Shown here one piece after another: positions 1 to 6,006 of a DNA stretch of 6,507 nucleotides. The stretch is from an uncultured Flavobacteriaceae bacterium. GTDB lineage: Bacteria; Bacteroidota; Bacteroidia; Flavobacteriales; Flavobacteriaceae. Under the pieces are notes generated by a model that did not search any database, was not told where the DNA came from, and saw nothing but the letters and a program-made list of their open reading frames with translations. The stretch is taken from positions 1 through 6,507 of the forward strand of contig CAMZLT010000233.1 in NCBI GenBank assembly GCA_947311745.1, in the 5' to 3' direction. Each line of letters begins with the position of its first letter. Within the stretch, counting starts at the first letter, position 1. The position numbers and the translations under genes are program-made.

Positions 1-576
1 AAATATTCCGATAAACTTTGGAATGAGTTTAGAGGTGCTTGTAACCATTTCTTTGATAGATTACACGCTGTTCAAGATGAAGAAAATAAAGAATTAGTAG
101 CCGTTTTTAATACGAAAAAAGAATATTTAGAAAATCTAAAAGCAGAAATAAAAGACGTTGAGGTTGTAGCACTTGAAAAAGTGAAAACCTATATTAAAGA
201 ATGGAAAGAATTAGGGCAAGTGCCTAGTAAAATGCGTTTTATTGAATCTAAGTTTAATAAAGTAATCGATAAGTTATTTACACGTTTAGATTTAGATAAA
301 AACGAAGCTATTATGTATCGTTTTAAAAATAATATAGATACTTTCTTGGCAGAAAAAAACTATCGAAAAATTGATAATGAAGCAACCTTTATTCGTAAAA
401 AAATAGACGAAATTAATCGCGAAATTAAAATTTTAGAAAACAATTTAGGCTTCTTTAAAAATGCGTCTAAAGATAATCCTATGGTAAAAGGCGTATATAA
501 AAATATTGAAAAATACCAAGCCGATGTTGCAATTTGGATTAAAAAATTAAATTATTTAAAATCACTAGATAAATAA
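1..576 (+). CDS. DUF349 domain-containing protein, C-terminal part (5' end outside window)
   Basis: The frame is open from the first base and ends at a TAA at 574-576, giving 191 visible residues; an internal GTG at 181 is not the start, because coding continues upstream in the same frame. The protein is rich in Lys, Glu, Asn and Ile and is predicted to be almost all helix. Visible residues 6-20 (LWNEFRGACNHFFDR) and the later WKELGQVPSKM segment (residues 68-78) match the W..F...C..FF and W..iG.vP patterns of DUF349 repeats, which occur in tandem in long Bacteroidetes proteins. Residues about 126-150 look like coiled coil, followed by a basic helical tail ending KSLDK. No signal peptide or membrane segment is visible, so a cytoplasmic location is inferred. 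The family's molecular function is not firmly established. The stop lies 12 nt before fabI, suggesting one transcript. The repeat number and N-terminus cannot be judged here. Confidence 0.85.
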   Translation, partial: KYSDKLWNEFRGACNHFFDRLHAVQDEENKELVAVFNTKKEYLENLKAEIKDVEVVALEKVKTYIKEWKELGQVPSKMRFIESKFNKVIDKLFTRLDLDKNEAIMYRFKNNIDTFLAEKNYRKIDNEATFIRKKIDEINREIKILENNLGFFKNASKDNPMVKGVYKNIEKYQADVAIWIKKLNYLKSLDK

Positions 577-588
577 CAAACAACAATT

Positions 589-1404
589 ATGTATAATTTA
601 TTAAAAGGTAAAAGAGGAATTATTTTCGGAGCATTAGATCAAAATTCTATCGCTTGGAAAGTTGCAGAACGAGCACATGAAGAAGGGGCAACTTTTGTTT
701 TAACAAACGCACCTGTTGCTATGCGAATGGGAGCAATAAACGAATTAGCAAAAAAAACAAACTCCCAAATTATACCAGCAGATGCAACTTCTTTAGAGGA
801 CATAGAAAATTTAGTATCTAAATCTGTAGAAATACTAGGTGGAAAATTAGATTTTGTACTGCACTCTATCGGAATGTCGGTAAATGTTCGTAAGGGATTA
901 CCATACACAAAGCAAAATTATAAATATACCGAAAAAGGTTGGGATGTATCGGCATTATCTTTCCATAAAGTGATGAATGTTTTGTATAATAATGACGCTA
1001 TGAGCGAATGGGGAAGCATTGTAGCTTTAACCTATATGGCTGCACAACGAGTTTTTCCTGATTATAATGATATGGCAGATAATAAAGCGTATTTAGAATC
1101 TATTGCCCGTAGTTTTGGCTACTTTTTTGGAGTAGAAAAGAAAGTGCGTGTAAATACCATTTCACAATCGCCAACACGAACTACTGCAGGTTCTGGTGTT
1201 AAAGGTTTTGATGGCTTTTTTAACTATGCAGATAAAATGTCCCCTTTAGGAAACGCTACAGCTTTAGAATGTGCAGATTACACAATTAGTCTATTTTCGG
1301 ACTTGACTAAAAAAGTTACCTTACAAAATTTATTTCATGATGGTGGCTTTTCAAATATGGGAGTAAGCCAAGCTATTATTGAAAATTTTGAAAAGAACGA
1401 GTAG
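589..1404 (+). CDS. fabI: Enoyl-[acyl-carrier-protein] reductase [NADH] FabI
   Basis: This 271-residue protein is close to the roughly 260 residues usual for FabI. The family reduces trans-2-enoyl-ACP to acyl-ACP with NADH, the last step of each elongation cycle in cytoplasmic type II fatty-acid synthesis, and is the triclosan target. It is a Rossmann-fold SDR protein. The N-terminal nucleotide-binding segment is GKRGIIFGALDQNSIAW (residues 7-23), and HSIG is at 92-95. The catalytic Tyr-X6-Lys is Y159/K166, and the second conserved FabI tyrosine is Y149 (in LTYMAAQR). The substrate-loop region ISQSPTRTTAGSGVKGF (191-207) replaces the E. coli ISAGPIRTLAASGIKDF version, and the C-terminus has the expected HDGGFSNMG (250-258). 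The ATG at 589 places GKRG near the N-terminus as in other FabIs. No Shine-Dalgarno precedes it; the upstream stretch is AACAAACAACAATT, normal for Bacteroidetes. It probably shares a transcript with the DUF349 gene. No clear terminator hairpin follows the TAG stop. Confidence 0.97.
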   Translation: MYNLLKGKRGIIFGALDQNSIAWKVAERAHEEGATFVLTNAPVAMRMGAINELAKKTNSQIIPADATSLEDIENLVSKSVEILGGKLDFVLHSIGMSVNVRKGLPYTKQNYKYTEKGWDVSALSFHKVMNVLYNNDAMSEWGSIVALTYMAAQRVFPDYNDMADNKAYLESIARSFGYFFGVEKKVRVNTISQSPTRTTAGSGVKGFDGFFNYADKMSPLGNATALECADYTISLFSDLTKKVTLQNLFHDGGFSNMGVSQAIIENFEKNE

Positions 1405-1519
1405 GGTATTATTACTATATATTGTTCTAAATAAAAGGGTTGTAAAAAAAATAAATTTTTATATTCTAAAAAAAAAGGATATATTTACCCTCTTAAATTA
1501 AATATTACTAACACAATTT
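1405..1519 (+). promoter_or_regulatory. Spacer with candidate promoter for the large secreted-protein gene
   Basis: This 115-nt spacer is very A/T-rich. It contains TATATTTA at 1480-1487, resembling the Bacteroidetes -7 box TAnnTTTG but with A in the last position, 32 nt before the first ATG (1520). A second weaker option is TTG at 1440-1442, then 17 nt, then TATATTCT at 1460-1467. Neither pair matches both consensus boxes at ideal spacing, so the promoter call is tentative. No ribosome-binding site of Shine-Dalgarno type and no convincing terminator for fabI are visible, so read-through from fabI cannot be excluded. Confidence 0.35.
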
Positions 1520-4500
1520 ATGCATACTTTTATGAAACGTAAATTACTTTTAATCGGTTTTTTTGTAAGTTTATTGATAACTAATCTTACTATAAAGGCA
1601 CAAATTATTAACCAACCAGCAAACTGGCCAAATGCTTCTTGGACTATTACAGGAACTTATACAGCATCTGGTTTTGCTAGTGACCCTACCACAACTTCAA
1701 ATTTTAGTTGGGATGATGATTTAGCAGGTTCAGCATCTAATAGCGATGATATTTCTGCCGAATCACCACAAATAAATTTAGCAGCTGCAGTGTCAGGAGG
1801 TGAAGCACAATTACAGGTTTCTTTTGATTATGTATATAGACGAGTAGGAGATAATATTTATTTAGAATGGTGGGATGGATCTACATGGCAAATTTGGGCA
1901 CAATTAGCAAATAACTCTAGCAATTTAGATTATAAAGGGTGTACAGGATTTCAATCTTTTGTTAGCCAACCTTTAACTATATCTACCTTAACAGCAACAC
2001 AACTTTTAGAATTCAAATATAGAATACATTACAATGATGGTGGATTTGATTGGGGTTTTTGTATGGGATCACCAACTATTATTTCGATAGCTACACCTGC
2101 ATGTATGGAAGTAAGTGCAATAACTATTGATGCTGCAAATATTACCGAAACTACTGCAAGTATAGAATGGAATGATAATAATGGTTTGCCTCCAACAAAT
2201 GGTTGGGAAATTGAATATGGTCCAGCAGGATTTGCACAAGGTACAGGTACAGTCGTATCGGTTGTTGCACATCCTTATACTTTGTCAGGTTTAACATCTA
2301 GCACAAATTACGATGTATATGTACGTGCAATGTGTTCTGCAACAGAACAAAGTGGTTGGATTGGTCCGGTTTCTTTCACAACTCTTTTAGATGTAATTGG
2401 TTGTGGTGACCAATACGTTGATTCTGGTGGAATAGGAGGTGATTATTCTAGTAACGAAGATATTACACAAACCTTTTGTCCAGATGTCGCAGGAGAAGTA
2501 GTTACCGTACAATTTTTATCTTTTGAAACCGAAAATTGTTGTGATTATCTACGAATTTATAATGGCGATTCTGCAACAGCTCCTTTATTAGGAGAATATA
2601 GAGGTACGGATATACCTCCAAGATATACTTCTACCGATGCAACAGGATGTTTAACCTTTGTTTTTCATTCGGATGGCTCGGTAACACGAGGTGGTTGGAC
2701 AGCAGATATTACTTGTGATTTACCACCAACTTGTTTAGCTCCAGATACTTTAGCAGTAAGCAATATAACTATGGATAGTGCAGATTTTACATGGAACGAT
2801 ATAAATGCTACAGCACCTGCAAATGGTTGGGAAATAGTTATTGTTCCTGCTGGTCAATCTCCAGATTTAGGAACACCAGTTGCGGTTGCAACTTCACCTT
2901 ATTTGGCAACAGGTTTAAACCCTTCTACTTTATACGATTTTTATGTTAGAGCAGTTTGTATTGATCCGACAGGAGTAGACGATCCTAGTTTTTGGACAGG
3001 TCCTTTAAATTTTGCAACAGATATTGCACCTCCAGTTTGTGGTGGTAATTTTGTAGATTCTGGTGGTCCAGGAGGATTGTATTCTAATAATGAAGATACA
3101 ACAACAACAATATGTCCTGTAAATGCAGGAGACGTGGTTACGATACAATTTTTATCTTTTGAAACCGAAAATTGTTGTGATTATTTGCGTATTTATGATG
3201 GCGATTCCGCTGCAGCACCTTTATTGGGTGAGTATAGAGGTACAGATATGCCACCTTTACTTACATCAACTCATGCTACAGGATGTTTAACCTTTGTTTT
3301 TCATTCGGATGGTTCGGTAACAAGAGGCGGTTGGTTAGCAAATATTCTTTGTGGTCCACCACCAACTTGTTTCTTGGTGGATACTTTAAATGTGGATAGC
3401 GTATTGACCGATGAAGTAACTTTGTCTTGGAACGATCCTACAAATGCAGTTCCACCAACAACATACATTATTGAATATGGACCTGTTGGTTTTGTGCAAG
3501 GTACAGGTACAACGGTTACAGGTTTAAATAATCCTGCAACTATTACAGGTTTAACTTCTTCTACAGCCTATGATTTTTATGTACAATCCGATTGTGGAGG
3601 TGGTGATACGAGTTTTTGGGCAGGGCCAATTTCTGCTACAACTTTATGTAATGTTTTTACTGCACCTTACGTTGAGGATTTTGAGGACGGAGGTGATTTA
3701 GATATATGTTGGTCGCAAGGAGCAAATAATGCAGAAGATTGGCAATTAAGTAACAATGTAGCAACACCAGGGCACATTGGTAATAACGATGATGTTAGTG
3801 GTACAGTAACCGCTAGTGGTGGTTATTTTGCTTGGGTAGATGATTCAAATCCTCATAGTAATAATACTACTTTATTATCACCATTAGTAGATGTTAGTGG
3901 CTTGGCAATTCCTGCATTGTCTTTTTATTTTGTAAGTCATGATGAAGGGAATTCACATGTTGATTTTACCGTTGATGTTTGGGATGGAACAGCTTGGAAT
4001 GTCGGAATGTTTACAGGAGGAAATAACACAGCAGGATGGGAAGAGATTTTTATTGACTTATCTGGACTAACCATTACAGGGCCAATTCAAGCAAGATTTG
4101 TAGTAAATGAAACAAACGGAAATGATTTTAATGATGATGTTGCAATTGATGATGTTAAATTTGACGAAGCACCAACTTGTTTCCCTCCAAATGCAATAAC
4201 CATAGCAAACTTAAACCACAATAGTGCTGATTTTTCATGGAATGATAATAATACGCCAGCACCATTAAATGGTTGGATGATAGAAATAGTACCAGCAGGA
4301 GCTACTCCAACAGGAGTAGGTACAGCTGTCGCAGTAGAAAATTATGCTGCATCAGGTTTAAACCCAGATACCGATTATGATTTTTATGTTTGGGCAATTT
4401 GTGATAATGCAGGAGTTGTAGATCCAAGTATGATGGCAGGACCATTAAGTTTTCATACCGAAATTGCACCACCATCTTGTGGTGGAATTTTTACAGATGA

Positions 4501-5851
4501 TGGTGGTACTGCAAATAACTATTCAAACGGGCAAGATACTACAACGGTTATTTGTCCAGAAAATGCTGGAGATGTTGTTTCTGTTGAATTTACCATGTTT
4601 GATACGGAAGCAGGTTGGGATGATATGACTATTTATGATGGTGATACAGCAACAGGTACTCCTTTAGGTGTTTATGATGGAACAACTTTGCCTCCGACAT
4701 TTATTTCTACACATCCTTCTGGTTGTTTAACTTTTGTTTTTAGTTCGGATGGTTTTGTTTCTAGAGCTGGTTGGGAAGCAAATGTAATATGTATGGCAGA
4801 ACCTACATGTTGGTTTGTTACTAATTTAAATACAGGTGTTACAACAACAACTTCGGTGTCTGTAAGTTGGACAGATGCTTTAAATACACCAGCTCCAGTA
4901 GGAGGTTGGGATATTGAATATGGTACAGTTGGTTTTGCACCAGGTACAGGAGCAGGAACTGTGGTTAATGCGGCTTCAAGTCCGTTTGTAGTTACAGGTT
5001 TATCGCCAAGTACTAACTACGATTTTTATGTTAGTGCTAGATGTGCCGCAGATGGTTCGGATTCTGCAACTTGGGTTGGACCTGTTGCTGGTAGAACGGA
5101 TGATGCACCACCACCAAACGATACTTGTGCTACGGCAATACCTATTAATACTAATTTGACATGTATTCCTGTAATGGGAAATAATATATTGGCAACCTCT
5201 TCTTCTACCTTAGAAGGTGAAGTAACGCCTGATTGTGCAGATCCATTTATTAACAATCCTGCAAATGTTTTGGATGTTTGGTTTAGTTTTGTTGTACCAA
5301 ATACCAATGCCTTTATCATTGAAACGTCTAATGCAGGTGGTATGGTAGATTCTATTATGTCTGCGTATTCTGGTTCTTGTGGTAATTTGGTAGAGTTAGA
5401 TTGTCAAGATGATTCGGTAATTGATCCAAATTCCGATAATTTTAGATTTTCAAGTATTACCTTACGTAATTTAACAGTTGGCGAAACTATTTATATACGT
5501 GTTTGGTCAGCTCCTGCTTATACAAGTGCAGGAGATGTACATCCAAATGTACAAGGTGCATTTAATATTTGTGTAATGGATACGGGTGCTGGTAGAAGTA
5601 CTAATGGTATTGGTTTTGGTGATGTGCAAATTGAATACCATCCAAATCCTGTAAAAGACAATTTAGTTATTAAAGCAAATGCTACAATTTCTAATGTATC
5701 TGTTTATAACATGCTAGGAGAACAAATTATTAGCAATACCTATAACGCAAAAGAAGTTAATTTAAACACAGCGGTATTATCTAGCGGTACGTATTTTGTA
5801 CGATCACTTGTTTTAGGAAAAGTAAAAATGTTTAAAATTATAAAGGAATAA
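1520..5851 (+). CDS. Secreted multidomain protein (MAM-like, FN3, CUB repeats) with T9SS type A sorting domain
   Basis: The frame encodes 1443 residues. The ATG at 1532 (Met5) is the likelier start, because it begins a classic signal peptide, MKRKLLLIGFFVSLLI, cleaved near KAQ (residues 26-28). Approximate domains (numbered from Met1) are: MAM/jelly-roll-like 29-192; FN3 195-288; CUB 295-399; FN3 405-500; CUB 507-611; FN3 617-708; MAM-like 713-883; FN3 887-980; CUB 987-1091; FN3 1097-1192; PPC-like beta domain 1199-1356; T9SS type A sorting domain about 1370-1443 (YHPNPVKDNLVI, NMLGEQI, SGTYFV, KMFKIIKE). Proteins with this tail cross the outer membrane by T9SS and are released or anchored after the tail is removed. 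No protease or glycosidase signature is visible, so adhesion or ligand binding is inferred, not shown. Cysteines at domain edges suggest disulfides formed outside the cytoplasm. It is probably monocistronic, ending before a strong terminator. The overall class is secure; the ligand is unknown. Confidence 0.93.
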   Translation: MHTFMKRKLLLIGFFVSLLITNLTIKAQIINQPANWPNASWTITGTYTASGFASDPTTTSNFSWDDDLAGSASNSDDISAESPQINLAAAVSGGEAQLQVSFDYVYRRVGDNIYLEWWDGSTWQIWAQLANNSSNLDYKGCTGFQSFVSQPLTISTLTATQLLEFKYRIHYNDGGFDWGFCMGSPTIISIATPACMEVSAITIDAANITETTASIEWNDNNGLPPTNGWEIEYGPAGFAQGTGTVVSVVAHPYTLSGLTSSTNYDVYVRAMCSATEQSGWIGPVSFTTLLDVIGCGDQYVDSGGIGGDYSSNEDITQTFCPDVAGEVVTVQFLSFETENCCDYLRIYNGDSATAPLLGEYRGTDIPPRYTSTDATGCLTFVFHSDGSVTRGGWTADITCDLPPTCLAPDTLAVSNITMDSADFTWNDINATAPANGWEIVIVPAGQSPDLGTPVAVATSPYLATGLNPSTLYDFYVRAVCIDPTGVDDPSFWTGPLNFATDIAPPVCGGNFVDSGGPGGLYSNNEDTTTTICPVNAGDVVTIQFLSFETENCCDYLRIYDGDSAAAPLLGEYRGTDMPPLLTSTHATGCLTFVFHSDGSVTRGGWLANILCGPPPTCFLVDTLNVDSVLTDEVTLSWNDPTNAVPPTTYIIEYGPVGFVQGTGTTVTGLNNPATITGLTSSTAYDFYVQSDCGGGDTSFWAGPISATTLCNVFTAPYVEDFEDGGDLDICWSQGANNAEDWQLSNNVATPGHIGNNDDVSGTVTASGGYFAWVDDSNPHSNNTTLLSPLVDVSGLAIPALSFYFVSHDEGNSHVDFTVDVWDGTAWNVGMFTGGNNTAGWEEIFIDLSGLTITGPIQARFVVNETNGNDFNDDVAIDDVKFDEAPTCFPPNAITIANLNHNSADFSWNDNNTPAPLNGWMIEIVPAGATPTGVGTAVAVENYAASGLNPDTDYDFYVWAICDNAGVVDPSMMAGPLSFHTEIAPPSCGGIFTDDGGTANNYSNGQDTTTVICPENAGDVVSVEFTMFDTEAGWDDMTIYDGDTATGTPLGVYDGTTLPPTFISTHPSGCLTFVFSSDGFVSRAGWEANVICMAEPTCWFVTNLNTGVTTTTSVSVSWTDALNTPAPVGGWDIEYGTVGFAPGTGAGTVVNAASSPFVVTGLSPSTNYDFYVSARCAADGSDSATWVGPVAGRTDDAPPPNDTCATAIPINTNLTCIPVMGNNILATSSSTLEGEVTPDCADPFINNPANVLDVWFSFVVPNTNAFIIETSNAGGMVDSIMSAYSGSCGNLVELDCQDDSVIDPNSDNFRFSSITLRNLTVGETIYIRVWSAPAYTSAGDVHPNVQGAFNICVMDTGAGRSTNGIGFGDVQIEYHPNPVKDNLVIKANATISNVSVYNMLGEQIISNTYNAKEVNLNTAVLSSGTYFVRSLVLGKVKMFKIIKE
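1532..1603 (+). other. Sec signal peptide (N-terminus of the large secreted protein)
   Basis: From the second ATG (1532) the product starts with three basic residues within MKRK, then a hydrophobic core (LLLIGFFVSLLI) and a polar end with KAQ, the common flavobacterial signal peptidase I context. Cleavage probably falls after the Ala or Gln of KAQ. The four extra residues MHTF encoded from 1520 would put Met5 inside the n-region; they are tolerated but less typical, which favours 1532 as the start. Confidence 0.8.
1604..2095 (+). other. N-terminal MAM/jelly-roll-like domain
   Basis: Residues 29-192 of the large protein contain the pattern seen in Bacteroidetes MAM-like or choice-of-anchor domains: F-x-W-DDD near 62-67, ESPQINL near 81-87, a strand LQVSFDYVYR, then LEWWDGSTWQIWAQL (115-129), and a late acidic, aromatic turn GGFDWGFCMGSPTI (174-187). 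The order parallels the clearer MAM-like domain at residues 713-883 (SPLVDVS, ALSFYFVSH, VDVWDGTAWNVGMF, DFNDDVAIDDVKF). The assignment rests on this motif order only. Confidence 0.5.
2402..2716 (+). repeat. CUB domain copy 1 (internal repeat)
   Basis: It encodes residues 295-399, exactly 105 residues from first to last Cys. Cysteines at 295, 320, 340, 341, 377 and 399 are visible. The core FETENCCDYLRIYNGD and CLTFVFHSDGSVTRGGW match CUB signatures. Acidic residues E336/E338, D342 and D385 sit where calcium-binding CUB domains place their Ca ligands; calcium binding is inferred by family analogy. It is followed by an FN3 domain. Confidence 0.85.
3038..3352 (+). repeat. CUB domain copy 2 (internal repeat)
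   Basis: It encodes residues 507-611, again 105 residues with no gap relative to copy 1. By hand count 83 of 105 residues are identical to copy 1. The DNA contains a 41-nt tract (3144-3184) identical to 2508-2548 and a 35-nt tract (3278-3312) identical to 2642-2676, both at an offset of 636 nt. Cys pattern (507, 532, 552, 553, 589, 611) and acidic residues are all preserved. It is followed by an FN3 domain and then by the MAM-like domain. Confidence 0.85.
3656..4168 (+). other. MAM-like domain between FN3 domains 3 and 4
   Basis: It covers residues 713-883 of the large protein. It begins with APYVEDFEDGGDLDICWSQG and contains DWQLSNN, YFAWVDDSN, LLSPLVDVSGL, ALSFYFVSHDEG, VDVWDGTAWNVGMF, WEEIFIDLSGL and ends with DDVAIDDVKF. 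This order of strands is that of MAM-type jelly-roll domains (fEd...W, SP.ld.s, L.F.y...G, the final D-D-v), which in secreted bacterial proteins are usually binding or adhesion modules. It interrupts the otherwise regular CUB-FN3 alternation. Confidence 0.75.
4478..4792 (+). repeat. CUB domain copy 3 (diverged internal repeat)
   Basis: It encodes residues 987-1091, the same 105-residue length as copies 1 and 2, with 61 of 105 identities to copy 2 by hand count. The outer cysteines (987, 1012, 1069, 1091) remain, but the central Cys-Cys pair of copies 1 and 2 is replaced by Gly-Trp (FDTEAGWDDMTIYDGD). The acidic positions E1030, D1034 and D1077 are kept, so a calcium site could survive although one or two potential disulfides are gone. 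Confidence 0.8.
5114..5587 (+). other. PPC-like beta domain before the sorting signal
   Basis: Residues 1199-1356 start with NDTCATAIPI and contain VWFSFVVPNTNAFIIET, MSAYSGSCGNLVELDCQDD and LTVGETIYIRVW. This layout (a W-F-F strand, Y.G.C..L..L.C.DD, then L..G.tyyirV) resembles bacterial pre-peptidase C-terminal type beta domains common near the ends of Bacteroidetes secreted proteins. It has its own set of cysteines. The function is probably structural or binding; the family assignment is from pattern alone. Confidence 0.5.
5627..5851 (+). other. T9SS type A C-terminal sorting domain
   Basis: The last 74 residues (1370-1443) carry the motif order of the Por-secretion tail: IEYHPNPVKDNLVI, then SVYNMLGEQI, then LNTAVLSSGTYFVR and a basic end KVKMFKIIKE. 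In known systems this domain is recognised by the type IX machinery at the outer membrane and removed on export. A short Gly/Ser/Asn-rich linker (about 1356-1366) precedes it, as expected for a cleavable tail. Confidence 0.9.
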
Positions 5852-5901
5852 TTTTAAGACATAAACAGAAATTTTATATGTTTATCTTTTAAAAAGCATA
5901 T

Positions 5902-5949
5902 AAAAAAACAGTCTATCTAAAAAAAGATAGGCTGTTTTTTTTTTTTTTT
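5902..5949 (+). terminator. Rho-independent terminator after the large secreted-protein gene
   Basis: The arms ACAGTCTATCT (5908-5918) and AGATAGGCTGT (5925-5935) pair over 11 bp with one T-G wobble and a loop of six A. The stem can be lengthened by A-T pairs between the A run at 5902-5907 and the first T residues. It is followed by an uninterrupted run of 15 T (5935-5949). On the other strand the A run at 5902-5908 gives a shorter U tract, so weak bidirectional action is possible. Confidence 0.92.
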
Positions 5950-5961
5950 AATAAAAAAGAG

Positions 5962-5969
5962 TAACTTTA
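5962..5969 (+). promoter_or_regulatory. Candidate -7 box for the downstream secreted-protein gene
   Basis: TAACTTTA followed by C fits the Bacteroidetes -7 pattern TAnnTTTG with A for G, 38 nt before the ATG at 6007. It lies just after the terminator T run, so a new transcript is needed here. No TTG element is visible at the usual distance upstream because that stretch is the T run, making the -33 half weak or absent. Confidence 0.45.
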
Positions 5970-6006
5970 CGGCTTAACTTAATATTAATTTAAATTATTT
6001 TTAATT

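Noticed and set aside
639..908. Open frame on the minus strand inside fabI
   Set aside because: It lies wholly within the clearly conserved fabI coding sequence, has no recognisable domain and no start signal; it is a frame shadow.
2069..2272. Open frame on the minus strand with a Cys/Tyr-rich product
   Set aside because: Its composition is the reverse complement of FN3-coding DNA; the + strand frame is continuous and has clear domains.
2402..4792. CRISPR-like or mobile repeat explanation for the repeated DNA
   Set aside because: The repeats are in frame, 105 codons long and encode CUB domains; they lack short regular spacers, terminal inverted repeats or a transposase.
5026..5319. Open frame on the minus strand near the end of the large gene
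   Set aside because: It overlaps the last FN3 and PPC-like domains of the real gene and shows no family motif.
1520..5851. Transfer of CUB/MAM/FN3 domains from an animal host
   Set aside because: All these domains are common in Bacteroidetes secreted proteins, the T9SS tail is native, and base composition is in keeping with the neighbours; there is no sign of recent transfer.
5972..6006. Short palindromes such as TTAATATTAA and AATTTAAATT before the last gene
   Set aside because: They are expected by chance in DNA of this A/T content and have no conserved spacing that would suggest an operator.
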